Origin: Phoronis australis
Lineage: Eukaryota > Phoronida > Phoronidae
Assembly (NCBI GenBank): GCA_002633005.1
Contig: NMRA01000042.1
Span: forward strand, 801,202-825,647
Direction: 5' to 3'
Length of the DNA stretch: 24,446 nucleotides
Shown here piece after piece: positions 9,931 through 18,657 of this stretch. The notes beneath the pieces were generated by a model. The model saw only the letters and a list, made by a program, of their open reading frames with translations. It made no database searches and was not told the origin of the DNA. The translations under genes were made by a program, and so were the position numbers. Numbering within the stretch: the first letter of the stretch is position 1; each line of letters opens with the position of its first letter.

Positions 9931-11343
9931 GCTAAAGACGACACAACTATACTCGCAAGCCACTAGTATGTGGAACGTGGTGTGCCATATTGAAGATGAA
10001 CGCTATGTAAACAAAAGCATGGTGGCATTACGGAAGCCGGGGAATTTTCAGAATAAAATTTGTAATTTTAAATACTAATGAGATTCCAAAATATTGGTAA
10101 CATAAAGCAATGAAAGCCTGTGACCCACGCATTGCTTGAACGGTCATATAAGCCATTGCAAAGACAAAATTCCTAATAATGCTTTGGCTGAAATTCTCCT
10201 GGAGTGCTGCTAGGGCCTGGGAAATTTTGCCAGCTCAGTCGAAAAGACAATCACAGAAATGTATAATGTTTAGAAAATGGTATTATACAGTGCTTAACCT
10301 TTTTCGTCGTTATAATTGTATCATACCTATTTTTCAGTTGTTTATAAACCGATAAGACAATCAGCTGTCAAGGGGGCCACTCTCCGGCATGCCATCACAT
10401 CACTGCATTGGGTCTAAAAAGTTCTTGACCCAATGCCACTTGATATATTGTAACAAAAAGATTTGAGGCATGCGTTCGCGTGAAACACTTGAACACTAAG
10501 TAGAAATAAAAATTAATGGAAACCCAAGGAAATCAATGAGCATACAAACAGCAGTATGCATGTCATATTGTATGCAATAATTGACCTATGGACCTGTAAA
10601 TGCTTGCGTGGACATGAGCGTATTCGGAATTAAGAGCATAAGCCAGTTTGAATAAAAGTTGGGAGCGAAATTTTCCAAAACGATAGAATTATAAAAACTG
10701 ATATGTTAACATTAAGTATTTCAATGGAAAAAGAAGAACGCATGACACCAAAAGCACCCTGTAATGGTTGGTAAGACACACACATATACATCAGCTACCC
10801 GCGTGTGCCTGTGAACACCACTGCTTGGGCAGCTGAAGTCAGAGGTCGAAGTATGCATTTGCACAGACCCAATTTCCCAAAAGGTGAATGGAATTGTCTA
10901 CTTCAGGTTATACCAAGGAATAATAATTATATTAATATGCAGATGTTTTTTCAAAAAATAAAACGCATGTTAAGGGTGCTGAGGTGTCTCAAGGAAAATT
11001 ACTTTAGTGATACACTAATTTTCTTTAACTATCTAGTATTACTTATCCTAGTACCTAATTTATCTTAGTGTGGTGAATTGGTAATTTGTACAGTTTGAAA
11101 CGGCATGGTCTCACAGTTCAAGCAGTTGTGTCATTGACTCTGCAGTAAAACAACACGCCGCAGAACATGAGTTTTAAGGTATTCGCATTATCACTTTTTA
11201 TCAATATCAATATTTACACCACTCAATGTACCCCTTTTATCCGACCATGATGTGCGTAGTCGCCGATTCTTTGTCAGTAACAAGCACACTTCCATCGAGA
11301 AGGACAAGAACAATGTTCACACAGAAACAACACATTGAGATAC
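9931..11343. other. Non-coding stretch
   Basis: No gene or element is recognised. There is a hairpin at 10405-10436. An 87-codon frame at 10805-11068 has low-complexity, AT-driven composition and no motif. Confidence 0.5.
10405..10436. repeat. Perfect 10-bp inverted repeat
   Basis: GCATTGGGTC at 10405-10414 pairs with GACCCAATGC at 10427-10436 across a 12-nt loop. No role can be assigned. Confidence 0.65.
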
Positions 11344-11687
11344 TGTAACCATTTCAAACAATAAAGTTTTGATTTATTTCAAAACATATTTATTTCAAAA
11401 TATCACCATCACGCAGTAAACTCACACGAGACAGTAAAAGGGAAATGTCTAGCTGAAACAAAGTTACTGAACCATACTGGCACATGCACTCCACTTCAGC
11501 AAGTCAGATTTCAACCAACTTTAAGTTAACCCCTCAATTCAGTTGAATCCGACATTTACTGGTGTCGTATTCTCTAATAAAACAAGTCTCTGATAAAATG
11601 AACTTTCTATTCAGCCATCTTGCCACGTAGTACATTTTTACTAAAACGAGGATTCACAATAACCCGGATGTAGTCACAAACACTACA
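11344..11687 (-). repeat. 3' LTR of the minus-strand gypsy element
   Basis: On the minus strand the LTR starts TGTAGTG (11687-11681), directly after a purine-rich tract, and a plausible end is GGTTACA (11350-11344). This gives TGTA...TACA ends and 344 bp. Two AATAAA polyadenylation signals lie near the end (11378-11373 and 11394-11389) inside a short duplicated TTTTGAAATAAAT. The 3' end is inferred, because there is no second LTR in the window to compare and the target duplication cannot be checked. Confidence 0.6.
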
Positions 11688-11701
11688 TCTCCCACCAACT
11701 T
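11688..11701 (-). promoter_or_regulatory. Polypurine tract (plus-strand primer)
   Basis: On the minus strand AAGTTGGTGGGAGA abuts the TGTAGTG start of the LTR. A purine-rich run ending exactly at the LTR is where Ty3/gypsy elements prime plus-strand DNA synthesis. It is interrupted by T residues, so the match is moderate. Confidence 0.5.
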
Positions 11702-11907
11702 ATTTAAGAAAAACACTTCATACTTTAAAGCAGAAACTTATCAAACAACAAAACATTAACATGGACTTTTTAAACAAACTTTATGATTATAAAGTCAAGT
11801 TGGCAAGAGATGGAAATATTTCAGAAATTAAAATCGTCTGTAAAATAGATGCAGTAGTTAACTGACTAATCAACTGGAACTATAACGTGAAACATTTTTA
11901 GCTTCAA

Positions 11908-12264
11908 CTAGGAAAACACATAGTCACTAAGGTGTTTTGGCATCGATGGGACACGGGATGACCTACGAAGTGTAGGAGTGTCAGAGGACACTTGCTCAGA
12001 AGAAGGTTCTGACTGAGACGGGGCACGGGAGGATCTACGAAGTGTCGGAGTGTCAGAGGACACCTGCTCAGAAGACGATTCTGATTGATACGGGGAAATG
12101 GAGGTCTTTTCAGGTACCACAGCAACCTCGATAATAGGCAAATTCTCATTGGAAGCAACCTCAGGAACCTTGGATTCCACTGAATCAGGAACATACTTCT
12201 TCAAATGGGCAGAGTTTCTCATCTTCTGGACACCATCTTCCCCCTCAATAATGACAGTTACCAA
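11908..12264 (-). pseudogene. C-terminal tail of gypsy Pol, in a shifted frame
   Basis: This continues the integrase after a one-base frame change near 12260-12270. The start reads VTVIIEGEDGVQKMRNSAHL, the end of the GPY/F-like module that follows the integrase core in many Ty3/gypsy proteins. An acidic Ser/Pro-rich tail follows, holding two copies of a 24-residue unit (see 11948-12091) and ending PKHLSDYVFS before the stop. LRRSSR followed by a short tail is a common end for gypsy Pol. The lowest part of the preceding frame overlaps this one by about 20 bases and ends at TGA 12245-12247. Confidence 0.75.
11948..12091 (-). repeat. 72-bp tandem duplication in the Pol tail
   Basis: Two adjacent 72-bp units (11948-12019 and 12020-12091) are nearly identical and encode 24 residues each, SSEQVSSDTPTLRRSSR plus flanking residues. 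The length is a multiple of three, so the tail frame is kept. Confidence 0.85.
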
Positions 12265-13843
12265 TCTTTTGAGTCACCTTGTATGGAGTCAATTCGAAAC
12301 TTGGTGACAGTTTGTCTTGACGCCTGTGCTGCTTTAACAATACGAAATCGCCTTCAACTATGTCAGAGGCCTCAGCATGTCTTTTGGAGTCAGCGTACTC
12401 CTTCTGCATCAGCTTTGCCTTGGCATCCCGGTCATACAGTAATGATCTCCATTCGGTCTCTACAAGGGGGTGGTCTGATACAGGGTATAGCAAGGGCAAC
12501 TTATCACGTAACTTTCGGTTCATAAGGAGTTCTGCTGGACTCATTCCTGTCACTGTGTGGGGTGTCACCCTATACTGGAAAAGGAAATTGGAGAGTTCTG
12601 TTTTCCAGCACTTCTTTTCAATACGCGATGTTCGGATGACTTTCAAAATAGTCTCATTGCACCGTTCCACGGAACCATTAGAGCAAGGCCAGTATGGGAT
12701 TCCCTTCAGATGCTCTATTGCTGCATTCTCCAAAAAATCGTCGAACTCTTTTGAAGCAAATGGTGGGCCATTGTCACTTCTTATTCTCCATGGTAGACCA
12801 TGTGTCTGGAATATAGCCGTAAGAGCGTTGGTCACGTGTCTAGCATCTGTCTTAGGGAGTTGGATCACTTCCGGCCATCTGGAAAAATAATCTACAACAA
12901 CTAGCAAGTGGTGTCCCGTAGGTATCTCCAACAGGTCGACAGCTAGGTCTATCCATGGCCCTTCGGGAAGTTCTGTTGAACGGATTGGTTCAGGACGGGA
13001 GGTTTTACCAAGCACCTGGCACGGGTGACAACTCTTAATTAGAGATTCTACATGTTTGTCTATATCTGGCCACCAAACCTTGCTGCGGAGCCTGGATTTC
13101 GTTCGAACAATCCCCTGATGTCCATCATGCGCCAAGTTCAAAACCCTACGCTGCAATACCTTAGGCACAACTATACGACTGCCTCGCATAACAACATTTC
13201 CCATAAGCCATAGCTCATCTTTTACAGCTCTGAAAATAGGCTGTTTTACAGAAGAAAAATCACCAGAAGTAATGGCTAGTGACAGCTCATTGAGAATAGC
13301 ATCTTCTGCTGAACATCGCTCCATTTCCTTCGCAGTTATCGCACCTGGTGAAGCGTCAAGGACAGCACTATAAGCAAATAAATCATCATCTCTACGTGCA
13401 GTCTGCGAATCAGTTATTGGGAGTCTGCTCAAACCATCAGCTTTGTTCAATCTGCCACTGATGTGCATGACAGTAAACCTGAACTGCTGAAGGTACAACA
13501 GCCATCTCTCAATTCTAGCAGATGGTGGTTTTGAAGATCGAGAACCCAAAACGACTATCAATGGCTTGTGGTCGGTGCACACCTCAAATTCAATGCCGCT
13601 TAGGTACAGTAAGAACTTCTCACATGCCCATCTGACTCCCAGTGCTTCGCGTTCAAACTGTGAGTATCGCTGTTCAGTTGGAGTCAGCTTGCGGCTAGCA
13701 TAATAGACAGGTTGATACTGACCATCAGCCTGTTCCTGTTCCAGGATAGCACCTAAACCAACCGGTGAAGCGTCTGTTACCACTCTTGTATTGGCACCTT
13801 GTTGAAAAAATGCCATAGTTGGGGCTTCAGTGAGCATTTTTTT
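12245..13843 (-). pseudogene. pol: Gypsy Pol: RNase H, zinc finger and integrase
   Basis: Residue numbers count from an open frame beginning at 13885; the part before about 13840 is out of register with RT. RNase H shows the catalytic set TDAS (Asp38), EREAL (78-82) and TDHKPL (Asp105). HISGRLNKADGLSRLP (141-156) closes that region. The integrase zinc finger has H253, H256, C286 and C289. The catalytic core has Asp317 (AVDLLE), Asp371 (SDNGPPF) and Glu407 (GSVERCN), with 35 residues between the last two, the DD35E signature. ELTPYKV near the end is the start of the GPY-like module. The frame ends early at TGA 12245-12247 because of a one-base shift. The long open stretch with intact active sites suggests recent loss of function. 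Confidence 0.9.
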
Positions 13844-14810
13844 AGGGTAAGGAATGCCTTCGTATGCTTCGAAGTCCAACACCACTCAGTGTCCTGCTTG
13901 GTCAAGTCGTACAGACAACTAGTTACTGAGGCAAACCCTTTTACGAACCTTGCAGAAAACTGTGCCGTTCCAAGAAAACTTCTGGGTTCTGACTTGTTGG
14001 AAGGCACTGGTGCACCTTGGATGGCCTTCTTATCGTCGTCCAGTTCCATGCCCTTTCCTGTTAGGACTATACCCATGAACTTCATCTGCTCGACGCCAAC
14101 TTCACACTTTGCCTTGTTGAGAGTAAGACCATGGTCGGCAAATCTACGGACTACATTTTCCACCCTCACTGCAAGTTGCTCGTGATCACTGGCCACCACC
14201 CTAATGTCATCGTGAAGGTTGTGGACACCGTCGAGACCACTGAGAATCTGACTGATAATGTGCTGAAATTTTTCTGTAGCCATGTTTACCCCAAACAGGA
14301 GACGCTTATACCTATAAAGACCAGAGGGTGCTGCAAAAGTTGTGATATCCCTAGAGGCAGGATGCAACTCAATCTGGTGGAACGCCATGTTAAGATCAAG
14401 TTTTGCAAAAACACGTGCATCTGAAATCTCTTGAAGTGTCTCTTCGACAGTAGGGACAGGGTGTCGCTCCCTCACTATAGCCTCATTCGCCCTGCGCATA
14501 TCCACGCAAATTCTCACATCGCCATTCGGCTTCTCTACAACAACCAGAGGATTTACCTAAGAAGTGGGAGTATTGACCTTCTCAATGATTCCAAGCTCCT
14601 CTAGTTCTTTCAACTTAGCAGTGACTTTCTCACGTCGGCTGAAGGGCACTCGTCTCAAGGGCTGGATTACTGGCTGAACACTTTCATCAATGTGGAATTT
14701 AAGTTGGTAGTCATTTAACTTACCAATACCATTGAAAACCATGGGATACTTCATACACAACTGACCAAGTAAGTCGTTGACCTGACAGGCCACACCTATT
14801 CGCAACAGGT
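13838..14810 (-). pseudogene. pol: Gypsy Pol: reverse transcriptase with a TAG stop
   Basis: From the N at 14811 the frame is open through a pre-RT linker (GKLNDYQLKFHIDESVQP) and PFSRREKVTAKLKELEELGI, the usual lead-in to Ty3/gypsy RT. A TAG at 14559-14557 stands where related proteins have Trp, and the frame resumes with VNPLVVVEKPNGD. Catalytic aspartates are in FAKLDLNMAFHQ and LHDDI, the latter a His variant of the usual Y/F-x-DD box. LLFGVNMATEKFQ is the substrate-binding motif and FLGTAQFSARFVKGFA is in the thumb. At the T7 run (13837-13843 on +) the frame shifts by one and RNase H continues in the next frame. This could be true decay or a homopolymer error. Confidence 0.88.
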
Positions 14811-14811
14811 N
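14811..14811. other. Single unresolved base at a sequence discontinuity
   Basis: The only N in the window falls exactly where retrotransposon sequence ends and unrelated sequence begins. It may mark a collapsed gap or a joining error rather than one uncertain base. Confidence 0.6.
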
Positions 14812-15640
14812 GACTATCGTCTGACAACCTCCTTGTGTGTGGAGGGAGGGGGTTACTGGTGAATGGCGGTGGGGGATGGGGGCAATGCGTCGTTGGAATC
14901 ATGGACGCCCTGGAATATTGCAAACCCCATTTTGGACACCCTATTTTCGAAATCCTGGATAAAGCCCTGATTGTGGAGTATCCCTTCCATCGATCCTGCC
15001 CTATTCCTAGCAACCTGGCTATATTAATAAATCTTCAAATTGATGTCCACACTGTAAATATGCGCAACTGTTAATCTTGTAGTCACTTTCTGTGTTTCTT
15101 CGTTGCTAGAAAACGACAAATATCTTGGTCACTAAACCCTTAAAGACATATGGGACTAAGAAGGAAAGTCAAGTAAAAGAGCATGAAACATGGTGTTCCA
15201 GGGACCAAATTAAGTTGAACAATATTGTTTCTGCGATGGGATTCTCTGCCGCATAATCAATTTATCTCAGTTTCAATTTTTAAACCTCAAAAGATCAAAA
15301 CATTATATCATTGGTTCTGGATCTTTATAGTAGAAATCAAATTTTATTTTTTATGTTTTTTGCTATAACTAAAGACTCTTTAATTCTGTGCTCAAGTATG
15401 CAACGATTTTCTTGGATGATTTTCTAAAAATCTTAGTTTGCTCTTGATGATCCTAACATAAAAGCTATGAGTTTTTACTTGAAATCTTGTATTGTCACCA
15501 ATATTGGTTCCTAGATACCAGATAGTACACACGCATCTCCACTAACATGGTTCATCAGCAAGATGGCGGACCACTCCGGTCAATGAAAATCACACGAATT
15601 CAACTCTATATATAATTATATAGCTCATTGGTCGAATCCG
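14812..15640. other. Non-coding stretch
   Basis: G-rich sequence (14831-14885) is followed by AT-rich sequence. There is no gag, protease or LTR sequence that would complete the element to the left, and no other gene. Confidence 0.5.
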
Positions 15641-15915
15641 TTTGAAAACCGGAAAATGTCATTGTTTCTTTAAAAGAAACTATGGTATTTACCAAATTTC
15701 ATGAAAATTTGTCAAGGAACTTCAGAGAAACAAACGAAAACGGAAAAAAATGAAATTGCCACTAGGGGACCCAGTGCTTGTCGGATCCGTCTGAAAGTCT
15801 TTGTCTTCCGTTGTTAACTTCATATAAATACACAGACTAAATTTAATAAAGATCCTGCAGAGGGCATAGGAGACACAGGCTTGGGCGAAATGCCACTAGG
15901 AGACAACACAGTAGT
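15641..15915 (+). repeat. CCACTAGG-box repeat, copy V (fragment)
   Basis: A fragment closely resembling part of copy II: the context CCAAATTTCATGAAAATTTG, then boxes at 15759 (CCACTAGGGGACCC) and 15893 (CCACTAGGAGACAA), 134 bp apart. The shared text AACTTCATATAAATACAC lies between them. Same strand as all other copies. No head is present. Confidence 0.65.
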
Positions 15916-16997
15916 AATATATGTAGGCCAAGTAATCAAAGCAGCATAACTAATTCTCATCATGTCCACATATATTTCGTGATGGGAACAGCCCTCTGTT
16001 TGCGACAAGATTTCGATACTTTTGTGGATAACACCCATTTTAATTTGCAAATAACACTTTGCCGAGGGCACTTTAGTCACTCCACACAAATATATGTTAA
16101 ACCACTTCCGTACATGTTTGTACATTTTAGTAAGTGACCACTAAATATTTTCATGATGCCGAAAGGCAGGTGAAAATACTCAGCAAAGCAATACGACACT
16201 AAATCTCAAAAATTGAGATTCCCAGAAACGATAGGCTAACTATAAGGAACGCAAGTTGACATAACACATTAGCTATCGTTTTAGCATTGAGTACAAAGGA
16301 TACTCAATGATGGCGCACCCCTTTGAGACATAGTAGATCCAATTGACAAGCAACAATACTGTAAGAACATCATGTACTTATGGTAAAAATTCCTAGCTTG
16401 ATACCTAAATCCAACCCAAACTGACTTTTTTTTAATTTTCAAATTTGGAAAAGGCTTAAATTTAGCATTCACCATGTTTATCAAATTTCGAACACGTCGG
16501 TTTTAGTGGCATTGGTCGTAATTCTCACAATTTGGACAGTGCGCTTTTTGCATGATTGGGGGCTGAATGTAAGTCTGGAAGTTCATCAAGTAACAGTGAT
16601 TATTGACACAATGTTTAAAACTGCCGACAATGTAATGTACTGACTGATGTCTCAGTCTATCATTATCGATGAGGACGGTTTGTGTATATCTCTCATTTTC
16701 TTGACAGTCGTTATCACAGACCCAAAATATTTACCGCACTTGATCGCTGTTTCACTATGCAATTAAAATGTATGTTCACCGACTTTCACGTAATTGCCAG
16801 TGTCACGCGTTGTATTTGGATTGACAGCTAATCAATAAATACTGGTGATGAGACCGTTGTGTTACCAAGTCAGATCCCGGGTTCACGGCTTCAAACCTGA
16901 GGCCCACTTATCTTCCTCCCAGCGCCCCTGACCTGCGCTAATGCCATGCACCCGAATCCGCAAAACAACGTTGATCAGTGTCAAGTTAAAACAGACT
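15916..16997. other. Non-coding stretch
   Basis: No gene is recognised. Short frames at 15820-16125 and 16281-16484 (minus) lack domains, splice context and protein-like composition. Confidence 0.5.
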
Positions 16998-17173
16998 TTA
17001 AAGGAGAATGCCACCTGATTTAATTAGTCTTTTTTTGTCGTCTTAATCGGTCTATCCACATCGCCTCGCATACGGTCGACCTTAACTTGACAAGAGGTGT
17101 CGCGTTAACCTGTGAGGAAGGTGAGAAACGACGCTAGCGACGTCAATGGTTAATTTGCAGAGTGAAAGCCGCT

Positions 17174-17387
17174 ATGTTGCGGTGCATCATTCACGCTTAT
17201 CCGAACTATGCAGCTGTGAGGAAAGCGGGTATATCCCTTTTTCGACTTCCTCGAGAGCCCAAAGTGGCCCGTGGTAGTGCAGAATGAAAAGTACCTTGTG
17301 AATAGCAAGTATGAGGCCGTGAAATATCTCCGTGTCTGTGGCCTGCAGATGTCAACAGTGCCTGACGAATGCCGGCTTACCAAATAA
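17174..17387 (+). pseudogene. THAP-like finger relic inside the TTAA element
   Basis: A 37-codon frame from ATG 17174 contains an early Cys (MLRC), then GISLFRLPREPKVAR, which resembles the THAP strand-loop segment. It stops at TGA 17285-17287. From 17274 a second frame continues VVQNEKYLVNSKYEAVKYLR, then VCGLQMS, and ends DECRLTK before TAA at 17385-17387. RVCGL followed by Gln resembles the C-x2-H-F pair of a THAP finger with the zinc-binding His replaced by Gln. The Trp expected after the proline loop is not seen at the frame switch. A frameshift plus loss of a zinc ligand means a decayed copy. The first C-x(2-4)-C pair is not complete either, so recognition rests on overall pattern. Confidence 0.45.
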
Positions 17388-17408
17388 CTATCCATTATCT
17401 GAGCTTGT

Positions 17409-17549
17409 TCACAGCACCTCTCCAAGTATTTCTTCATCACTGTATTCCTGTTCGAATTGATAGCCTGTGGAACTTAACAATCCACCTGCGAAGTCTTCGT
17501 CGGGACTGATGAGCTCTAGCACGTCTATGTCGGGATTGCGAGTTGCCAT
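17409..17549 (-). CDS. Small acidic protein or exon, unknown
   Basis: From ATG at 17549-17547, in good context (GAACATGG), a 46-residue acidic peptide runs to TGA at 17409. It starts MATRNPDIDVLELISPDEDF and ends GYQFEQEYSDEEILGEVL. The YQFE-x-EY-(S/T)-(D/E)-EE pattern reminds me of the segment before the cysteine-rich domain in proteins annotated as P2X7-like, but the cysteine-rich part is not visible nearby. It is convergent with the THAP relic inside the same transposon. GAG|GTGC just before the stop could be a donor. It may be an exon, an ORF of the element, or chance. Confidence 0.3.
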   Translation of the reverse strand: MATRNPDIDVLELISPDEDFAGGLLSSTGYQFEQEYSDEEILGEVL

Positions 17550-18657
17550 GTTCGAACAACAGTTTATTACTGAGCGTTCTGTTTCAACCAATACTTCTAT
17601 AAAAACTGAAACAAAGTCTGTCTCACTAGATGCAATTTGTAATGCCTTTGGAGTGTTCGTGAGTGCAAAGGATTTGAAAAGCCAGCAATGAATAAATCAC
17701 TGCGTTACCGGCTTTAGGTGCAATAAAACTAATTGACGGGACACCGAGGCCGTGTGAGCTCATGCTAATTTAGTGTCCGCTGCCAGAAACTGTTGTGAAA
17801 CAACTCGATTTCCATCCCACAGCCAGGTGTTAGGGGAATCTTTATTTACATTTACATTATTCAAATAATGGTTGTCAATGTACAACTTCTGCCCTGACGG
17901 TGCTGTGGCCAATGAAAGCGGGACCTGAATTCGCGGCCCCCAACAAGTAAGTAGATTAATTTGCAGTTTCGTGGCTAATTCACCAACATAATCACGTGCA
18001 CATTACTTTGGCTCACTAGTATAGTATTTTCTTGACTGGAGGTCTAGTTTCCACTGAACTTTGGCTGGTTTATGTTCATGATGTCTGATCTGTTTCCGAG
18101 CCAGCTGGCTGGCCGGGATAACGAGCCAATCTGGCCGGCCGCGACGGGCCTGATCGGGCTCCGAGCCACAGGCCAGGATAACAAGCGTTTTGTGTTTAGA
18201 GCTCAAAAAATCGCAAGTCTAAACAACACAGATGTAGGTTCTCCAGTCTGTATCTCTCTGAAAATACTTCGAATTTATCTCCGAACAGAACCCAAACTCC
18301 TGCTACGGGGCTTAATTATTGGCCTGCCGAACTTTGTAGGCTACGGTGTGTCCAAATACCAATAAATCCGTAACAGCGAAATAAAACAACACGTTTTTAT
18401 AAGAACCTGGTGTATTTTTAAGGGTTTTACATCAAGGTGTGAAACGATGAATTCAAGCGATAAGCTGAGCCCAGTAACCCATGTTGTGAACTGCTTAACA
18501 GACTGCCTGTGAAACCAATTACGTCATTGGATAATTTCAACACCTCCGTCTGCCGTCAGGTGTCAGGTAACGCAACCGTACGTGTCATTATGGAGTAGAA
18601 CTACTAGATCTAAATTGATACAAATTAGGTTGTTTTTTGGGTGGTATGCTCCTTTAA

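Larger units (their letters stand above)
11344..14811 (-). mobile_element. Ty3/gypsy LTR retrotransposon, 5'-truncated and inactivated
   Basis: Read on the minus strand, the order is reverse transcriptase, RNase H, H2C2 zinc finger, integrase core, GPY-like tail, polypurine tract and 3' LTR. RT-RH-IN is the Ty3/gypsy order; copia elements place integrase first. Gag, protease and the 5' LTR are absent because the element stops at the N at 14811, beyond which the sequence is unrelated. Three lesions inactivate pol: a TAG at 14557-14559, a frame change at the T run 13837-13843, and another near 12260-12270. The catalytic residues survive, so decay is probably recent. It lies in the possible long intron of the minus-strand host gene, in the same orientation. 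Confidence 0.9.
16998..18657 (+). mobile_element. Kolobok-like DNA transposon (TTAA target duplication, AGGAG inverted repeats)
   Basis: A TTAA at 16998-17001 is followed by AGGAGAATGCCACC. At the other end, GGTGGTATGCTCCT runs into TTAA at 18654-18657. The two termini match at 12 of 14 bases as inverted repeats, and the TTAA copies are in the right place for a target duplication, giving an element of 1652 bp. Kolobok elements are known for TTAA duplications, short G-rich termini and a THAP finger in the transposase, and a THAP-like relic lies inside at 17174-17387. PiggyBac elements also use TTAA but start CCC/CCY and lack THAP. The rest of the interior has no intact transposase, so the copy is degenerate or non-autonomous. 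The class call is inference. Confidence 0.6.

Noticed and set aside
12360-12890. 176-codon + strand frame opposite the integrase
   Set aside because: It lies entirely antisense to the conserved integrase frame and has no domain of its own.
13799-14424. Two + strand frames of about 100-130 codons
   Set aside because: Antisense shadows of reverse transcriptase; the RT motifs are on the minus strand.
16855-16905. Possible tRNA T-arm (GGGTTCACGGCTTCAAACC)
   Set aside because: No acceptor, D or anticodon stems can be fitted around it.
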